Source of the DNA: DSSM01 sp964484125
GTDB taxonomy: Bacteria; Bacteroidota; Ignavibacteria; Tepidaquicellales; Tepidaquicellaceae
Reading direction: 5' to 3'
Assembly (NCBI GenBank): GCA_964484125.1
Contig: CAZAEK010000020.1
Location: 1-33,618, forward strand
Length of the DNA: 33,618 nucleotides
The position numbers were made by a program, and so were the translations under genes. The notes under the pieces were generated by a model. The model saw only the letters and a list, made by a program, of their open reading frames with translations, did not search any database and was not told where the DNA came from. Of this stretch, positions 25,460-33,502 are shown in pieces; positions within the stretch are counted from its first letter, which is position 1, and each line of letters opens with the position of its first letter.

Positions 25460-26695
25460 TTAAATATAAGTATTGCTGTGTCTGTATGTATTTAATACTA
25501 ATCCCATCATCGCTAAAAATGTTAATAATGATGATACCCCGTAACTTACCATTGGCAACGGTATTCCTATTACAGGCATTATTCCTATTGTCATTCCTAC
25601 GTTTACCGAAAGATGAAATAACAATAATCCGCCTATCCCTATCGAAACTAAATTCATATAATCATTCCTTGAATTCAATCCGTTGAAAAATACTCTCAAT
25701 ATCAATAAAGTATATAATCCGATTAATAACATCGCTCCTATATACCCGAATTCTTCACCTATCATACAAAATATAAAATCAGTCCACTGCTCCGGAATAA
25801 ACTTCAACTGCGTCTGACTCCCCTGCAAATACCCCTTTCCAAATAATCCTCCCGAACCGATTGCAACTTTCGATTGTATTACATTATATCCGCTCTTTAG
25901 CGGATCCAACTCTGGATTAAATACTGCATTTATTCTGTCCTGCTGATATTGCGCAAGCTTTGAAAATAAAAACTGCACCGACATCCCGGCAATCAGATTT
26001 ATCGCAAATACCGCTATTGATGCAAATAAATTTCTCTTAAAAAATATCAGAGCTACTATTATCAATAATAACCCCACATAAAAAAATATCGGATTTAAAA
26101 ATCCAAGTATTACTGAAAGTACCGGCGTAATTATTCCAAACAGAAAAAATGTATTCAATCCCGATGCCCATAATATCGGTATTATCATTGATAAAAATAC
26201 TATCATTGTTCCCGTATCGTGCTGTAATTTTATCAGTGCCGCAGGAATTGCTATAAACAAAACCGTCTTTATTAATACTCTTATATCATTTAAGTCTTTC
26301 TTCTCTTCTCCGTGATTTATAAAATGTGACACCGCAAGTAATGTTGTCAGCTTTGCAAATTCAGATGGCTGTATTCCATATCCACCTATGTAAAACCAGC
26401 TCTTGTTCCCGTTTATCGTCTTCCCGAATATCAGTACCGCTATCAATAGCAATATCGAAAAACCATATAAATAATAAGATATTGCCCCAATATACCTCGG
26501 CGGCATATATGAAATTCCTATCATAAATATTATACCAAATATCGCAAATATCATTTGCTTCATATAATATTCTGTCCCGCCCGTATTACCGTATGTCGCA
26601 CTGTATATAGCTATTATTCCGAATGCTAATATCGCTATCGTAAGTATAAATAGCGGTATATCAAATCCTGTATTGTATTCATTCTGCCTGCTCAA
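25460..26695 (-). CDS. rodA: Rod-shape glycosyltransferase RodA
   Basis: RodA is the SEDS-family peptidoglycan polymerase of the elongasome, paired with PBP2. The 411-residue inner-membrane protein has about ten hydrophobic segments. GIQPSEFAKL, HDTGTMIVFL, YNVIQSKVAIGSGGLFGKGYLQGSQTQLKFIPEQWTD (in pieces) and the late GIPLPMVSYGVSSLL are family signatures. The start is TTG, overlapping the mrdA stop as TTGA, so its translation is probably coupled to mrdA. pyrF follows after 4 bp. Confidence 0.96.
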   Translation of the reverse strand: MSRQNEYNTGFDIPLFILTIAILAFGIIAIYSATYGNTGGTEYYMKQMIFAIFGIIFMIGISYMPPRYIGAISYYLYGFSILLLIAVLIFGKTINGNKSWFYIGGYGIQPSEFAKLTTLLAVSHFINHGEEKKDLNDIRVLIKTVLFIAIPAALIKLQHDTGTMIVFLSMIIPILWASGLNTFFLFGIITPVLSVILGFLNPIFFYVGLLLIIVALIFFKRNLFASIAVFAINLIAGMSVQFLFSKLAQYQQDRINAVFNPELDPLKSGYNVIQSKVAIGSGGLFGKGYLQGSQTQLKFIPEQWTDFIFCMIGEEFGYIGAMLLIGLYTLLILRVFFNGLNSRNDYMNLVSIGIGGLLLFHLSVNVGMTIGIMPVIGIPLPMVSYGVSSLLTFLAMMGLVLNTYRHSNTYI

Positions 26696-28482
26696 TCCCT
26701 TATCACCTCCCCGCTTTGCATTTCTTCATATACATCTGAACTGTTATTGCTCAGATATCTTATCATTATCGCCGCCGCTATCGGCGCCGCAAATTCTGCA
26801 CCCCATCCCTGATTCTCTCCCAATACACATACTGCTATCTGCGGGTCATTATATGGCGCAAATCCTACAAACCATGAGTGATTATTTCCCTTCGTCGTCT
26901 GTGCTGTCCCCGTCTTTCCAGCCAATATATATTCCGATGAACGGATTCTTTTCGCCGTTCCGCTTCCGTTTACCACTAAATACATTCCCCTCTTCAATGT
27001 CTCAAATAAATTCTTCGGTAAATCTATCTGCCGTTTATAATATTCAGGTGTCTCCTCATAATTGTTTGTAGGATTTTTTATCTTCCTTACTAAATGCGGC
27101 TGATAATACATCCCGTCCATTGATATCGCTGCTGTGTAACACGCTAACTGTATCGGACTTACTCCTAATTCTCCCTGTCCTATTCCAAGACTTACTAATA
27201 AACCCTGTCCCCATTTACCCTCACCATATACCTTATCAAAATATTCCCGCGATGGTAATAATCCCTTTGTCTCATTTGGTAAATCTATTCCTGTCTTTGT
27301 TCCAAACCCGAATTCCTTTCCATACTTATAATAATCATCTATCCCTACCATTACTCCTAACTTATAAAAAAATACATTCGCTGATACTTCCAATGCCCTT
27401 GCAAGACTTATATTCCCATAAGCTCCATGGTCTTCAAATGTCCTGTTCCCGAATGTATATGACCCTCCGCATGCTATTGTCGAAGTCGTTGTTATCTTTC
27501 CTGAACCTACTCCTGCCGCTCCCATCATCATCTTCCACGTCGAACCCGGCGGATATCTCGTCTGTATTACCCTGTTAAATAACGGATTGCTCGGATTATT
27601 AAATACCTCTGATATTTCCTTCTCTTTCCCTGAACCCGAAAATATGCTCAGATCAAAATCCGGCTTCGATACTAAACACAAAACCTCCCCGTTCCTTGGA
27701 TCTACTGCTACTATCGCTCCACGCCTTCCACCTAATAATTTCTCAGCATATCCCTGCAACTCCGCATCTATCGTTAAATGCAAATCAGATCCGCTTATCG
27801 CCTGTATATCATTCTTACCATCATTATACGGTCCCAATATCTTTCCGTTTACATCTACACTCGCTAATTTTATCCCCTTTATTCCTCTTAATTTCGGCTC
27901 GTAAAATTTCTCTAAACCTGTCTGACCTATTATATCTCCCTGCTGATAATATCCTCCCGTATCCCTCGCTAACTGCGTCTGACTTATCTCTCTCGTATAT
28001 CCGAATATATGCGAACCTCTTACGTTGCTCCTGTATTTCCTCATTGACTCAACCTGATAATCTACACCTGCTAATCTCTCCCTGTTTTCCTCTATATATG
28101 ATACTACCTTAAAACTTATTCCGCGTTTTATCCTTAATGGATTAAATCTGTTTGTCCCTGTCTGCTCATCTAGCATTGCTACTATTTCTTCCGGATTTTC
28201 TTCTATTAGATTCGCTATCTCCTGAAGATTATTCCTGTCAAATTTTTTCGGTATCATCGTCAGTACGTATGACGGCTCATTATCTACAAGCAATACTCCG
28301 TTTCTGTCATACATTAATCCCCTCGGCGGTATCTCTACTATCCTCCTTATCGAGTTCTTCTCAGATTTCATCCCATATTCGCTCTGACTCTTTATCTGCA
28401 AATCATACAGTCTTATCCCCAGCGATATAAATACCGCCAATACAATTACTACTATCGTGTATTTTTTTGCTGTGTCACTCAA
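26692..28482 (-). CDS. mrdA: Penicillin-binding protein 2 (elongation transpeptidase)
   Basis: PBP2 cross-links peptidoglycan during side-wall growth together with RodA. The 596-residue protein has one N-terminal membrane anchor (about 8-24) and a dimerisation/pedestal domain opening with PPRGLMYDRNG. The transpeptidase domain has active-site S314-T-W-K317, S367-A-N369 and K523-T-G-T. The start is TTG at 28482; no other plausible start lies before the membrane segment. It lies 3 bp after mreD and overlaps rodA by 4 bp. Confidence 0.96.
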   Translation of the reverse strand: MSDTAKKYTIVVIVLAVFISLGIRLYDLQIKSQSEYGMKSEKNSIRRIVEIPPRGLMYDRNGVLLVDNEPSYVLTMIPKKFDRNNLQEIANLIEENPEEIVAMLDEQTGTNRFNPLRIKRGISFKVVSYIEENRERLAGVDYQVESMRKYRSNVRGSHIFGYTREISQTQLARDTGGYYQQGDIIGQTGLEKFYEPKLRGIKGIKLASVDVNGKILGPYNDGKNDIQAISGSDLHLTIDAELQGYAEKLLGGRRGAIVAVDPRNGEVLCLVSKPDFDLSIFSGSGKEKEISEVFNNPSNPLFNRVIQTRYPPGSTWKMMMGAAGVGSGKITTTSTIACGGSYTFGNRTFEDHGAYGNISLARALEVSANVFFYKLGVMVGIDDYYKYGKEFGFGTKTGIDLPNETKGLLPSREYFDKVYGEGKWGQGLLVSLGIGQGELGVSPIQLACYTAAISMDGMYYQPHLVRKIKNPTNNYEETPEYYKRQIDLPKNLFETLKRGMYLVVNGSGTAKRIRSSEYILAGKTGTAQTTKGNNHSWFVGFAPYNDPQIAVCVLGENQGWGAEFAAPIAAAIMIRYLSNNSSDVYEEMQSGEVIRD

Positions 28483-28485
28483 TTT

Positions 28486-28986
28486 TTAATACGCATTTTG
28501 TAATGGTTTCTTTCGGGGCTTGAACAAATAAAATAAACTTATCAGCATAGTATATAATGATGATGTTACTATGTATTTATACATAACCTCAATTACTGAC
28601 ATCGTTGATGCCGCTGACTGAAAAAATATCTCGAAATATAAAGAATTCGTTATCATTGCCGCAAGCCCTGTTATTAAAATAAAATTCATACTCCTCAGAT
28701 TCCTCTCTTCTGCATCTTTAAAATTTCCAACTATAAAACACGCTATCGTATATGATAATGCAAGTAATCCAAGAAACGTTCCTGACATTAAATCTATTAT
28801 AAATCCTGATATAAATCCTGCCGTTATTCCCCACATCTTCCCTTCCTTCAGCGATATATATACCAATACTATTAATACTAAGTCAGGTGTTATATTATAA
28901 CTTGATATTGCTATTACCCAGATGAATGTCTTCTGTATCAATAACGCCGATGTCAGTAATAAAATATATTTTACAAAATTCGGCAT
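28486..28986 (-). CDS. mreD: Rod-shape protein MreD
   Basis: MreD is the small integral membrane partner of MreC in the elongasome. The 166-residue protein is made of about five hydrophobic helices with short loops, including the characteristic early PDLVLIVLVYISLKEG segment and GFISGFIIDLMSGTFLGL. It starts at ATG immediately next to the mreC stop, with no gap, and precedes mrdA by 3 bp. Assignment rests on topology, size and position between mreC and mrdA as much as on motif similarity. Confidence 0.92.
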   Translation of the reverse strand: MPNFVKYILLLTSALLIQKTFIWVIAISSYNITPDLVLIVLVYISLKEGKMWGITAGFISGFIIDLMSGTFLGLLALSYTIACFIVGNFKDAEERNLRSMNFILITGLAAMITNSLYFEIFFQSAASTMSVIEVMYKYIVTSSLYTMLISLFYLFKPRKKPLQNAY

Positions 28987-29817
28987 CTATCTCTTCTTGT
29001 TATATAATTTCTCTAAATCTGCTCTCTCCTTAGATGGAATAAACTTATACACAAACACTTCCTCTATTAAATTAAAATTCACCTGCGGTATCAGCTTTAT
29101 CCTCTTAAATAAATTATCAAGATTACCTGTCTCCGATACTGTACCTACCGGTATTCCCGGCGGATATAAATTACTGTATTCCGATGTTATAAATATGTCT
29201 CCCGGATTTACGTCTGCATTCTTCAATACATTACCTACTGTAAGATTACCTGCTCCGTCATATATTAATATCCCGTCAACTCTTGTCCTCTGATTCTTGA
29301 CCGATATCCTCATATCCTTGTTCAGTATTATCTGTCCTAATGCATAATTATCACTTACCGATACTATCCTTCCTACTAATCCATCATCCGTTATTATCGG
29401 CATATCTATTTCCACTCCGTCATTCCTTCCCGCATTTATCGTTACTGTATTCCTCGCCTGTATTAGTGTCTTGTTTATTATCTTAGCACTTATCAGCGGT
29501 ATCTCTGCTCCGGACTTAAAAGCAAGCAATTTCGACAACCTCAGGTTCTCCAACTTCGCTTCCTTTAACTTCGCTATCTCGTTTGCAAGCTTTATATTAG
29601 TTTCACGTAAATATTTGTTCTCACTCTCCAGATCAAATACCTTCGGAATTGCTGATATGCCGCTCTGAAATGTTCCTAATGTCGTTACTGCAACTGCCCT
29701 CAGAAATCTTATCTGAGTGTTATCATTTGAAAACATTAATATCAATGACAATATTATAAACAGCGTCAGTAACAGGTATTCCTTTATTGATCTTAAAAAT
29801 AACCAGAATGTTTTCAT
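28987..29817 (-). CDS. mreC: Rod-shape protein MreC
   Basis: MreC is the bitopic scaffold that activates PBP2-RodA. The 276-residue protein has a short cytoplasmic N-terminus, one membrane helix (about 15-30), and a coiled coil (about 60-98, LESENKYLRETNIKLANEIA). A periplasmic two-barrel domain follows with NAGRNDGVEIDMPIITDDGLVGRI and PPGIPVGTV. The start is ATG, 26 bp after mreB. All features are usual for the family. Confidence 0.96.
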   Translation of the reverse strand: MKTFWLFLRSIKEYLLLTLFIILSLILMFSNDNTQIRFLRAVAVTTLGTFQSGISAIPKVFDLESENKYLRETNIKLANEIAKLKEAKLENLRLSKLLAFKSGAEIPLISAKIINKTLIQARNTVTINAGRNDGVEIDMPIITDDGLVGRIVSVSDNYALGQIILNKDMRISVKNQRTRVDGILIYDGAGNLTVGNVLKNADVNPGDIFITSEYSNLYPPGIPVGTVSETGNLDNLFKRIKLIPQVNFNLIEEVFVYKFIPSKERADLEKLYNKKR

Positions 29818-29843
29818 TAAAAAGTTTGCTTACTTCTTTCGCT

Positions 29844-30860
29844 TTACCTCTTTAACATTACCTTCTTATAAGCATTCAGATCCTCAAGCACCTTACCTGT
29901 ACCTCTTACTACTGCAGTCAATGGATCATCTGCTACGTGAACAGGTACTCCGGTCTCTACCTTTATTCTCTCATCAAGTCCTTTCAATAATGCTCCGCCG
30001 CCTGTCAGAAATATGCCTCTTCCCAGTATATCCGATGAAAGCTCCGGTGCCGTCTTCTCTAATGCAACCCTTACTGCCTCTACCATCGTATTTACCGGTG
30101 CATTCAGCGCCTCGCGTATCTCTATCGAACTTACTTCTGTCAGCTTCGGAACTCCGGCTACTAAATCCCTTCCCTTCACCTCTATTATTACCTCTTCCTC
30201 AAGCGGCATTACTGAACCCGCCTGACATTTTATATCCTCTGCTGTTCGCTCTCCGATTAACATATTCTGATTCGACCTGAAAAATCTTATTATTGCATCT
30301 GTCAATTCATCGCCTGCTATCCTTATCGAAACTACATTCGTTATTCCCGATAATGCTATTACTGCTATCTCTGTTGTACCACCTCCTATATCTACTATCA
30401 TATTACCATAAGGCGCATGAACATCCAATCCAATTCCAATCGCTGCCGCCATCGGCTCCGATATAAGATGAACCTCCTTCGCTCCTGCATGCTCTGCTGT
30501 ATCTCTGACCGCTCTTTTCTCAACCTCCGTTATTCCGCTCGGAACGCAGATAACAATCCTTCTCGCTGGCATTAAACTCGACGATATCTTTTTAATGAAC
30601 TCTTTAATCATACCTTCTGCCATCTCGAAATCCGCTATTACACCGTCTCGCATAGGTCTGATTGTGTTCAGCTCCTTGTGAACTCTTCCCATCATCTTCT
30701 TCGCTTCCTCGCCTATCGCTTCTATCTTTCGCGTATTGACATTATAAGATACTATAGAGGGCTCATTTAATACTATCCCTTTCCCCTTCATATATATCAG
30801 GGTGTTTGCCGTACCAAGGTCTATTGCTATGTCGTTTGAAAATAATCCTAAAAAAGGCAT
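29844..30860 (-). CDS. mreB: Rod-shape actin homologue MreB
   Basis: MreB is the membrane-associated actin-like filament protein that positions side-wall synthesis. The 338-residue length is standard. The phosphate-1 motif AIDLGTANT starts at residue 12, phosphate-2 is DIGGGTTEIAV, and the adenosine motif LTGGGALLKGLDE lies near the C-terminus. The N-terminal MPFLGLF is a short hydrophobic stretch that could contact the membrane. It is the first of the mreBCD-mrdA-rodA genes and follows purH by 37 bp. Confidence 0.98.
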   Translation of the reverse strand: MPFLGLFSNDIAIDLGTANTLIYMKGKGIVLNEPSIVSYNVNTRKIEAIGEEAKKMMGRVHKELNTIRPMRDGVIADFEMAEGMIKEFIKKISSSLMPARRIVICVPSGITEVEKRAVRDTAEHAGAKEVHLISEPMAAAIGIGLDVHAPYGNMIVDIGGGTTEIAVIALSGITNVVSIRIAGDELTDAIIRFFRSNQNMLIGERTAEDIKCQAGSVMPLEEEVIIEVKGRDLVAGVPKLTEVSSIEIREALNAPVNTMVEAVRVALEKTAPELSSDILGRGIFLTGGGALLKGLDERIKVETGVPVHVADDPLTAVVRGTGKVLEDLNAYKKVMLKR

Positions 30861-30897
30861 AATAATATTTTATTAAATAATTAAAACTGTTTTTTTT

Positions 30898-32415
30898 TCA
30901 ATGCCTGAAATGCCTGTATCCTGTAAATAACATCGCCACTCCAAGCTCATTTGCCGCTTTTATTACTTCTTCATCTCTTACTGACCCACCCGGCTGCACT
31001 ATGCATTTCCCTCCTGCCTTCGCTACTTCTATCATTCCGTCTGCAAATGGAAAAAATGCATCCGATGCCGCTACACTTCCCTCTAACTCTATCCCGAATT
31101 GCTTCGCCTTCGATACAGCTATCTTTGTCGAATCAACCCTCGATGGCTGACCTCCGCCTATCGCTAATGTCTGCAGATTCCTAACGAATATTACTGCATT
31201 CGACTTCGTGTGCTTTACTATCTTATACGCAAATTCGCAATCCTGTAATTCTCTCTCGCTTGGCTTTGCATCTGTTACTATTCTGAGCTTTTCCTTATCA
31301 TATACCTTCATATCTCTCTCCTGCATTAATACTCCGCCCGTTATCCTCCTGAATTCATAATTCAGATGTCCGAACGAAAATTTTATTATCCTTCTGTTCT
31401 TCTTCTTCTTCAATAGCTCAAGCACATCATCATCATAATCCGGTGCAAGTATTATCTCTGAAAAAATTTTATCAACCTCTTCTGCCGCTTCCATATCAAG
31501 TCTCTTATTAAAAATTATAATACCGCCAAATGGAGATACCGTATCTGTCTGAAACGCCTTTATATACGCCTCTTTCAAAGAACTGCCTTCAGCCGCTCCG
31601 CATGGATTACCATGCTTTATTATCACACAACTCGGCGATGATTTCTCAAACTCTCCGATTATACTCATTGCAGCATCTACATCAAGTAAATTGTTATACG
31701 ATAACTCTTTACCATGTAAAACTTCAAATATATTATCAAAATTTTCTTTAAACAAGACCGCAGTTTGGTGGGGATTTTCTCCGTACCTCAATGGATATAT
31801 TTCCTTCAATCCCGGAAATACAGGTACTCCTATACTCTTACCAAAATATTCCTCAATCGCATAATCATATCCCGTTATATTTCTGAATGCCTCAAATGCA
31901 AGTCTCTTCGAATACTCCTCAGGAATTTTTCCACCCGTTTTCTTATGCATCTCAATATATTCCTCATATTGCCCGACCTCTGTCAATACATTCACCGAAT
32001 TAAAATTCTTCGCCGCCGCTCTTATCAGACTCACTCCGCCTATATCTATCTGCTCTATTGCCTCCTGCTCCGTAACTCCTTCCCTCGATATTGTCTCCTC
32101 AAAAGGATATAAATTAACAACTACCACATCAAAAAATTCCAAACCAACATTCTTCATCTGCTCAACATGCTCTTCATTCCTCTTATCAGCCAGTATCCCT
32201 GAAAATACTCGCGGATGCAATGTCTTTACCCTTCCCCCCAATACCTCCGGAAATCCTGTTACCTCCTCTACTTTCCTTACATTCAATCCATTATCACTAA
32301 GATATTTCGCAGTCCCTCCCGTTGACACCAATTCATATCCCGCTCCCTCAAGATACTTACATAATTCAAGTATCCCATCCTTTTTATAAACACTAACTAA
32401 TGCTCTCTTCTTCAA
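30898..32415 (-). CDS. purH: Bifunctional AICAR transformylase/IMP cyclohydrolase
   Basis: PurH performs the last two steps of IMP synthesis. The 505-residue protein has the N-terminal cyclohydrolase domain (ALVSVYKKDGI, STGGTAKYL, GFPEVLGGRVKTLHPRVF) and the C-terminal transformylase domain. The latter includes RYGENPHQTAVLF, the catalytic KHGNPCGAA, and AASDAFFPFADG with CIVQPGGSVRDEEVI. The start is TTG at 32415, directly before the conserved N-terminus. It lies downstream of purN but is separated from it by 265 bp of repeats, and is followed closely by mreB. Confidence 0.97.
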   Translation of the reverse strand: MKKRALVSVYKKDGILELCKYLEGAGYELVSTGGTAKYLSDNGLNVRKVEEVTGFPEVLGGRVKTLHPRVFSGILADKRNEEHVEQMKNVGLEFFDVVVVNLYPFEETISREGVTEQEAIEQIDIGGVSLIRAAAKNFNSVNVLTEVGQYEEYIEMHKKTGGKIPEEYSKRLAFEAFRNITGYDYAIEEYFGKSIGVPVFPGLKEIYPLRYGENPHQTAVLFKENFDNIFEVLHGKELSYNNLLDVDAAMSIIGEFEKSSPSCVIIKHGNPCGAAEGSSLKEAYIKAFQTDTVSPFGGIIIFNKRLDMEAAEEVDKIFSEIILAPDYDDDVLELLKKKKNRRIIKFSFGHLNYEFRRITGGVLMQERDMKVYDKEKLRIVTDAKPSERELQDCEFAYKIVKHTKSNAVIFVRNLQTLAIGGGQPSRVDSTKIAVSKAKQFGIELEGSVAASDAFFPFADGMIEVAKAGGKCIVQPGGSVRDEEVIKAANELGVAMLFTGYRHFRH

Positions 32416-32447
32416 TTCTTTTTTTAATCTATTTTATAAATCTGTGT

Positions 32448-32488
32448 AAGGAGTTTATCCCGACTTGTCGGGATGTTCCAAAGCTCTT
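32448..32488. repeat. 41-bp dispersed direct repeat, copy 1
   Basis: This segment is identical to 33461-33501 and in the same orientation. It contains the hairpin at 32457-32474. The two copies lie 1013 bp apart and bracket purN. Confidence 0.85.
32457..32474. repeat. 18-bp palindrome, variant copy 3
   Basis: ATCCCGACTTGTCGGGAT has perfect 8-bp arms around TT. Compared with the copies at 54-71 and 228-245, the outermost pair (G-C to A-T) and the innermost pair (T-A to C-G) differ on both arms, so pairing is kept. Confidence 0.85.
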
Positions 32489-32676
32489 CTTCTATCCGCT
32501 TTTATCCGTATCAAATCTGTGGCGATAGCCTATTTCTAAAATCCGTGTCAATCCGTCTAATCTGTGTCCATCTGTGTTCCAAAGCTCTTCTTCTATCCGC
32601 TTTTATCCGTATCAAATCTGTGGCGATAGCCTATTTCTAAAATCCGTGTCAATCCGTCTAATCTGCGTCCATCAGT
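32475..32676. repeat. 101-bp tandem duplication between purH and purN
   Basis: Units 32475-32575 and 32576-32676 are 101 bp each and differ at only two positions near their ends. The right third of each unit is built from 10- to 11-bp sub-repeats of the form AATCCGTGTC, AATCCGTCTA and AATCTGTGTCC. A 34-bp piece of the unit (32514-32547) recurs at 33426-33459 with one mismatch. Neither strand has a credible coding frame. Confidence 0.9.
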
Positions 32677-32680
32677 GTTC

Positions 32681-33265
32681 CTAAACTCTTTCCAATCTCC
32701 TTATCACCTCTGCCAGAAACCTATGCTCCAGCTCCAAAACTCTCCTCTGCAAACTCTCCGCTGTCTCGCCCTCATTCACGCTCAACCTCTCCTGCAAAAT
32801 TATCTCACCTCTGTCATACTCCTTATTCACATAATGTATCGTTATACCGCTCTCCTTCTCGCCCGCCTCTATTACAGCCCTGTGCACATTCATACCATAC
32901 ATACCTTCACCACCAAACTTCGGTAACAAAGCCGGATGAATATTTATTATTCTCCTCTCATACTTATCAACTACTTCATCAGGAACTTTCTTCATATATC
33001 CTGCCAATACTATAAAATCAATTTTATTCTCACGCAAAACATTCAGAAATACATCTGCATATTCCTCATCACACAAATCCTCATATATTTTCCTGCTTAT
33101 ATGCTCCGTCTTTATTCCATACTCTCTCGCTATTTCCACCGCTCCGCATCCGGAATTATTTGTTATCAATAAAACAATATCCGACTCAAACTTACCTGCA
33201 TTGCGTGCTTCTAACAATGCCCTGAAGTTTGAACCACCGCCGGATGCAAATACACATATATTCAA
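32681..33265 (-). CDS. purN: Phosphoribosylglycinamide formyltransferase
   Basis: PurN transfers a formyl group from 10-formyl-tetrahydrofolate to GAR in purine synthesis. The 194-residue protein has the N-terminal CVFASGGGSNF, and NIHPALLPKFGGEGMYG with catalytic Asn108 and His110. Asp151 in the EYDRGEIILQ segment matches the third catalytic residue. The start is TTG at 33265, just before the conserved strand. It is flanked on both sides by dispersed repeats, which is unusual next to purH. It is probably transcribed towards purH. Confidence 0.95.
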   Translation of the reverse strand: MNICVFASGGGSNFRALLEARNAGKFESDIVLLITNNSGCGAVEIAREYGIKTEHISRKIYEDLCDEEYADVFLNVLRENKIDFIVLAGYMKKVPDEVVDKYERRIINIHPALLPKFGGEGMYGMNVHRAVIEAGEKESGITIHYVNKEYDRGEIILQERLSVNEGETAESLQRRVLELEHRFLAEVIRRLERV

Positions 33266-33333
33266 ATTATCTCAAAATTTCGTTAAAATAGTTAATATAA
33301 TTCCCTTTTTCAATCTATTACAGAATTCCCACC

Positions 33334-33387
33334 TCCTCTGTCATTCCTTTTACTCCTCTGTCATTCCTTTTACTTCTCTGTCATTCC
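33334..33387. repeat. 20-bp tandem repeats upstream of purN
   Basis: The unit TCCTCTGTCATTCCTTTTAC occurs at 33334-33353 and 33354-33373, and a third partial copy follows from 33374 and runs into the hairpin element at 33383-33402. Confidence 0.85.
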
Positions 33388-33402
33388 GGCACAGCCCGGA
33401 AT
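33383..33402. repeat. REP-like hairpin element
   Basis: ATTCCGG, a six-base loop and CCGGAAT form a 7-bp hairpin inside a TGTCATTCCGG...CCGGAATCCA context. This is the general form of a short palindromic intergenic repeat seen in many bacterial genomes. It is likely one dispersed copy. Confidence 0.65.
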
Positions 33403-33425
33403 CCATTCCGTTTAAATCCGTTCCT

Positions 33426-33459
33426 AATCTGTAGCGATAGCCTATTTCTAAAATCCGTG
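33426..33459. repeat. Partial copy of the 101-bp repeat
   Basis: These 34 bp match 32514-32547 and 32615-32648 with one mismatch. The fragment is joined directly to the 41-bp direct repeat at 33461-33501. Confidence 0.8.
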
Positions 33460-33460
33460 A

Positions 33461-33501
33461 AAGGAGTTTATCCCGACTTGTCGGGATGTTCCAAAGCTCT
33501 T
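33461..33501. repeat. 41-bp dispersed direct repeat, copy 2, with palindrome
   Basis: This is identical to 32448-32488. It includes the palindrome ATCCCGACTTGTCGGGAT at 33470-33487. It adjoins the 9-bp tandem array on its right. Confidence 0.85.
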
Positions 33502-33502
33502 A

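Noticed and set aside
26692..30860. Long plus-strand open frames opposite the mre/mrd genes (for example 27120-27578 and 29717-30280)
   Set aside because: They lie wholly antisense to well-supported genes. Frequent ATA and AGG codons on the minus strand leave few plus-strand stops, and the translations look like Ser/Leu/Pro-rich noise.
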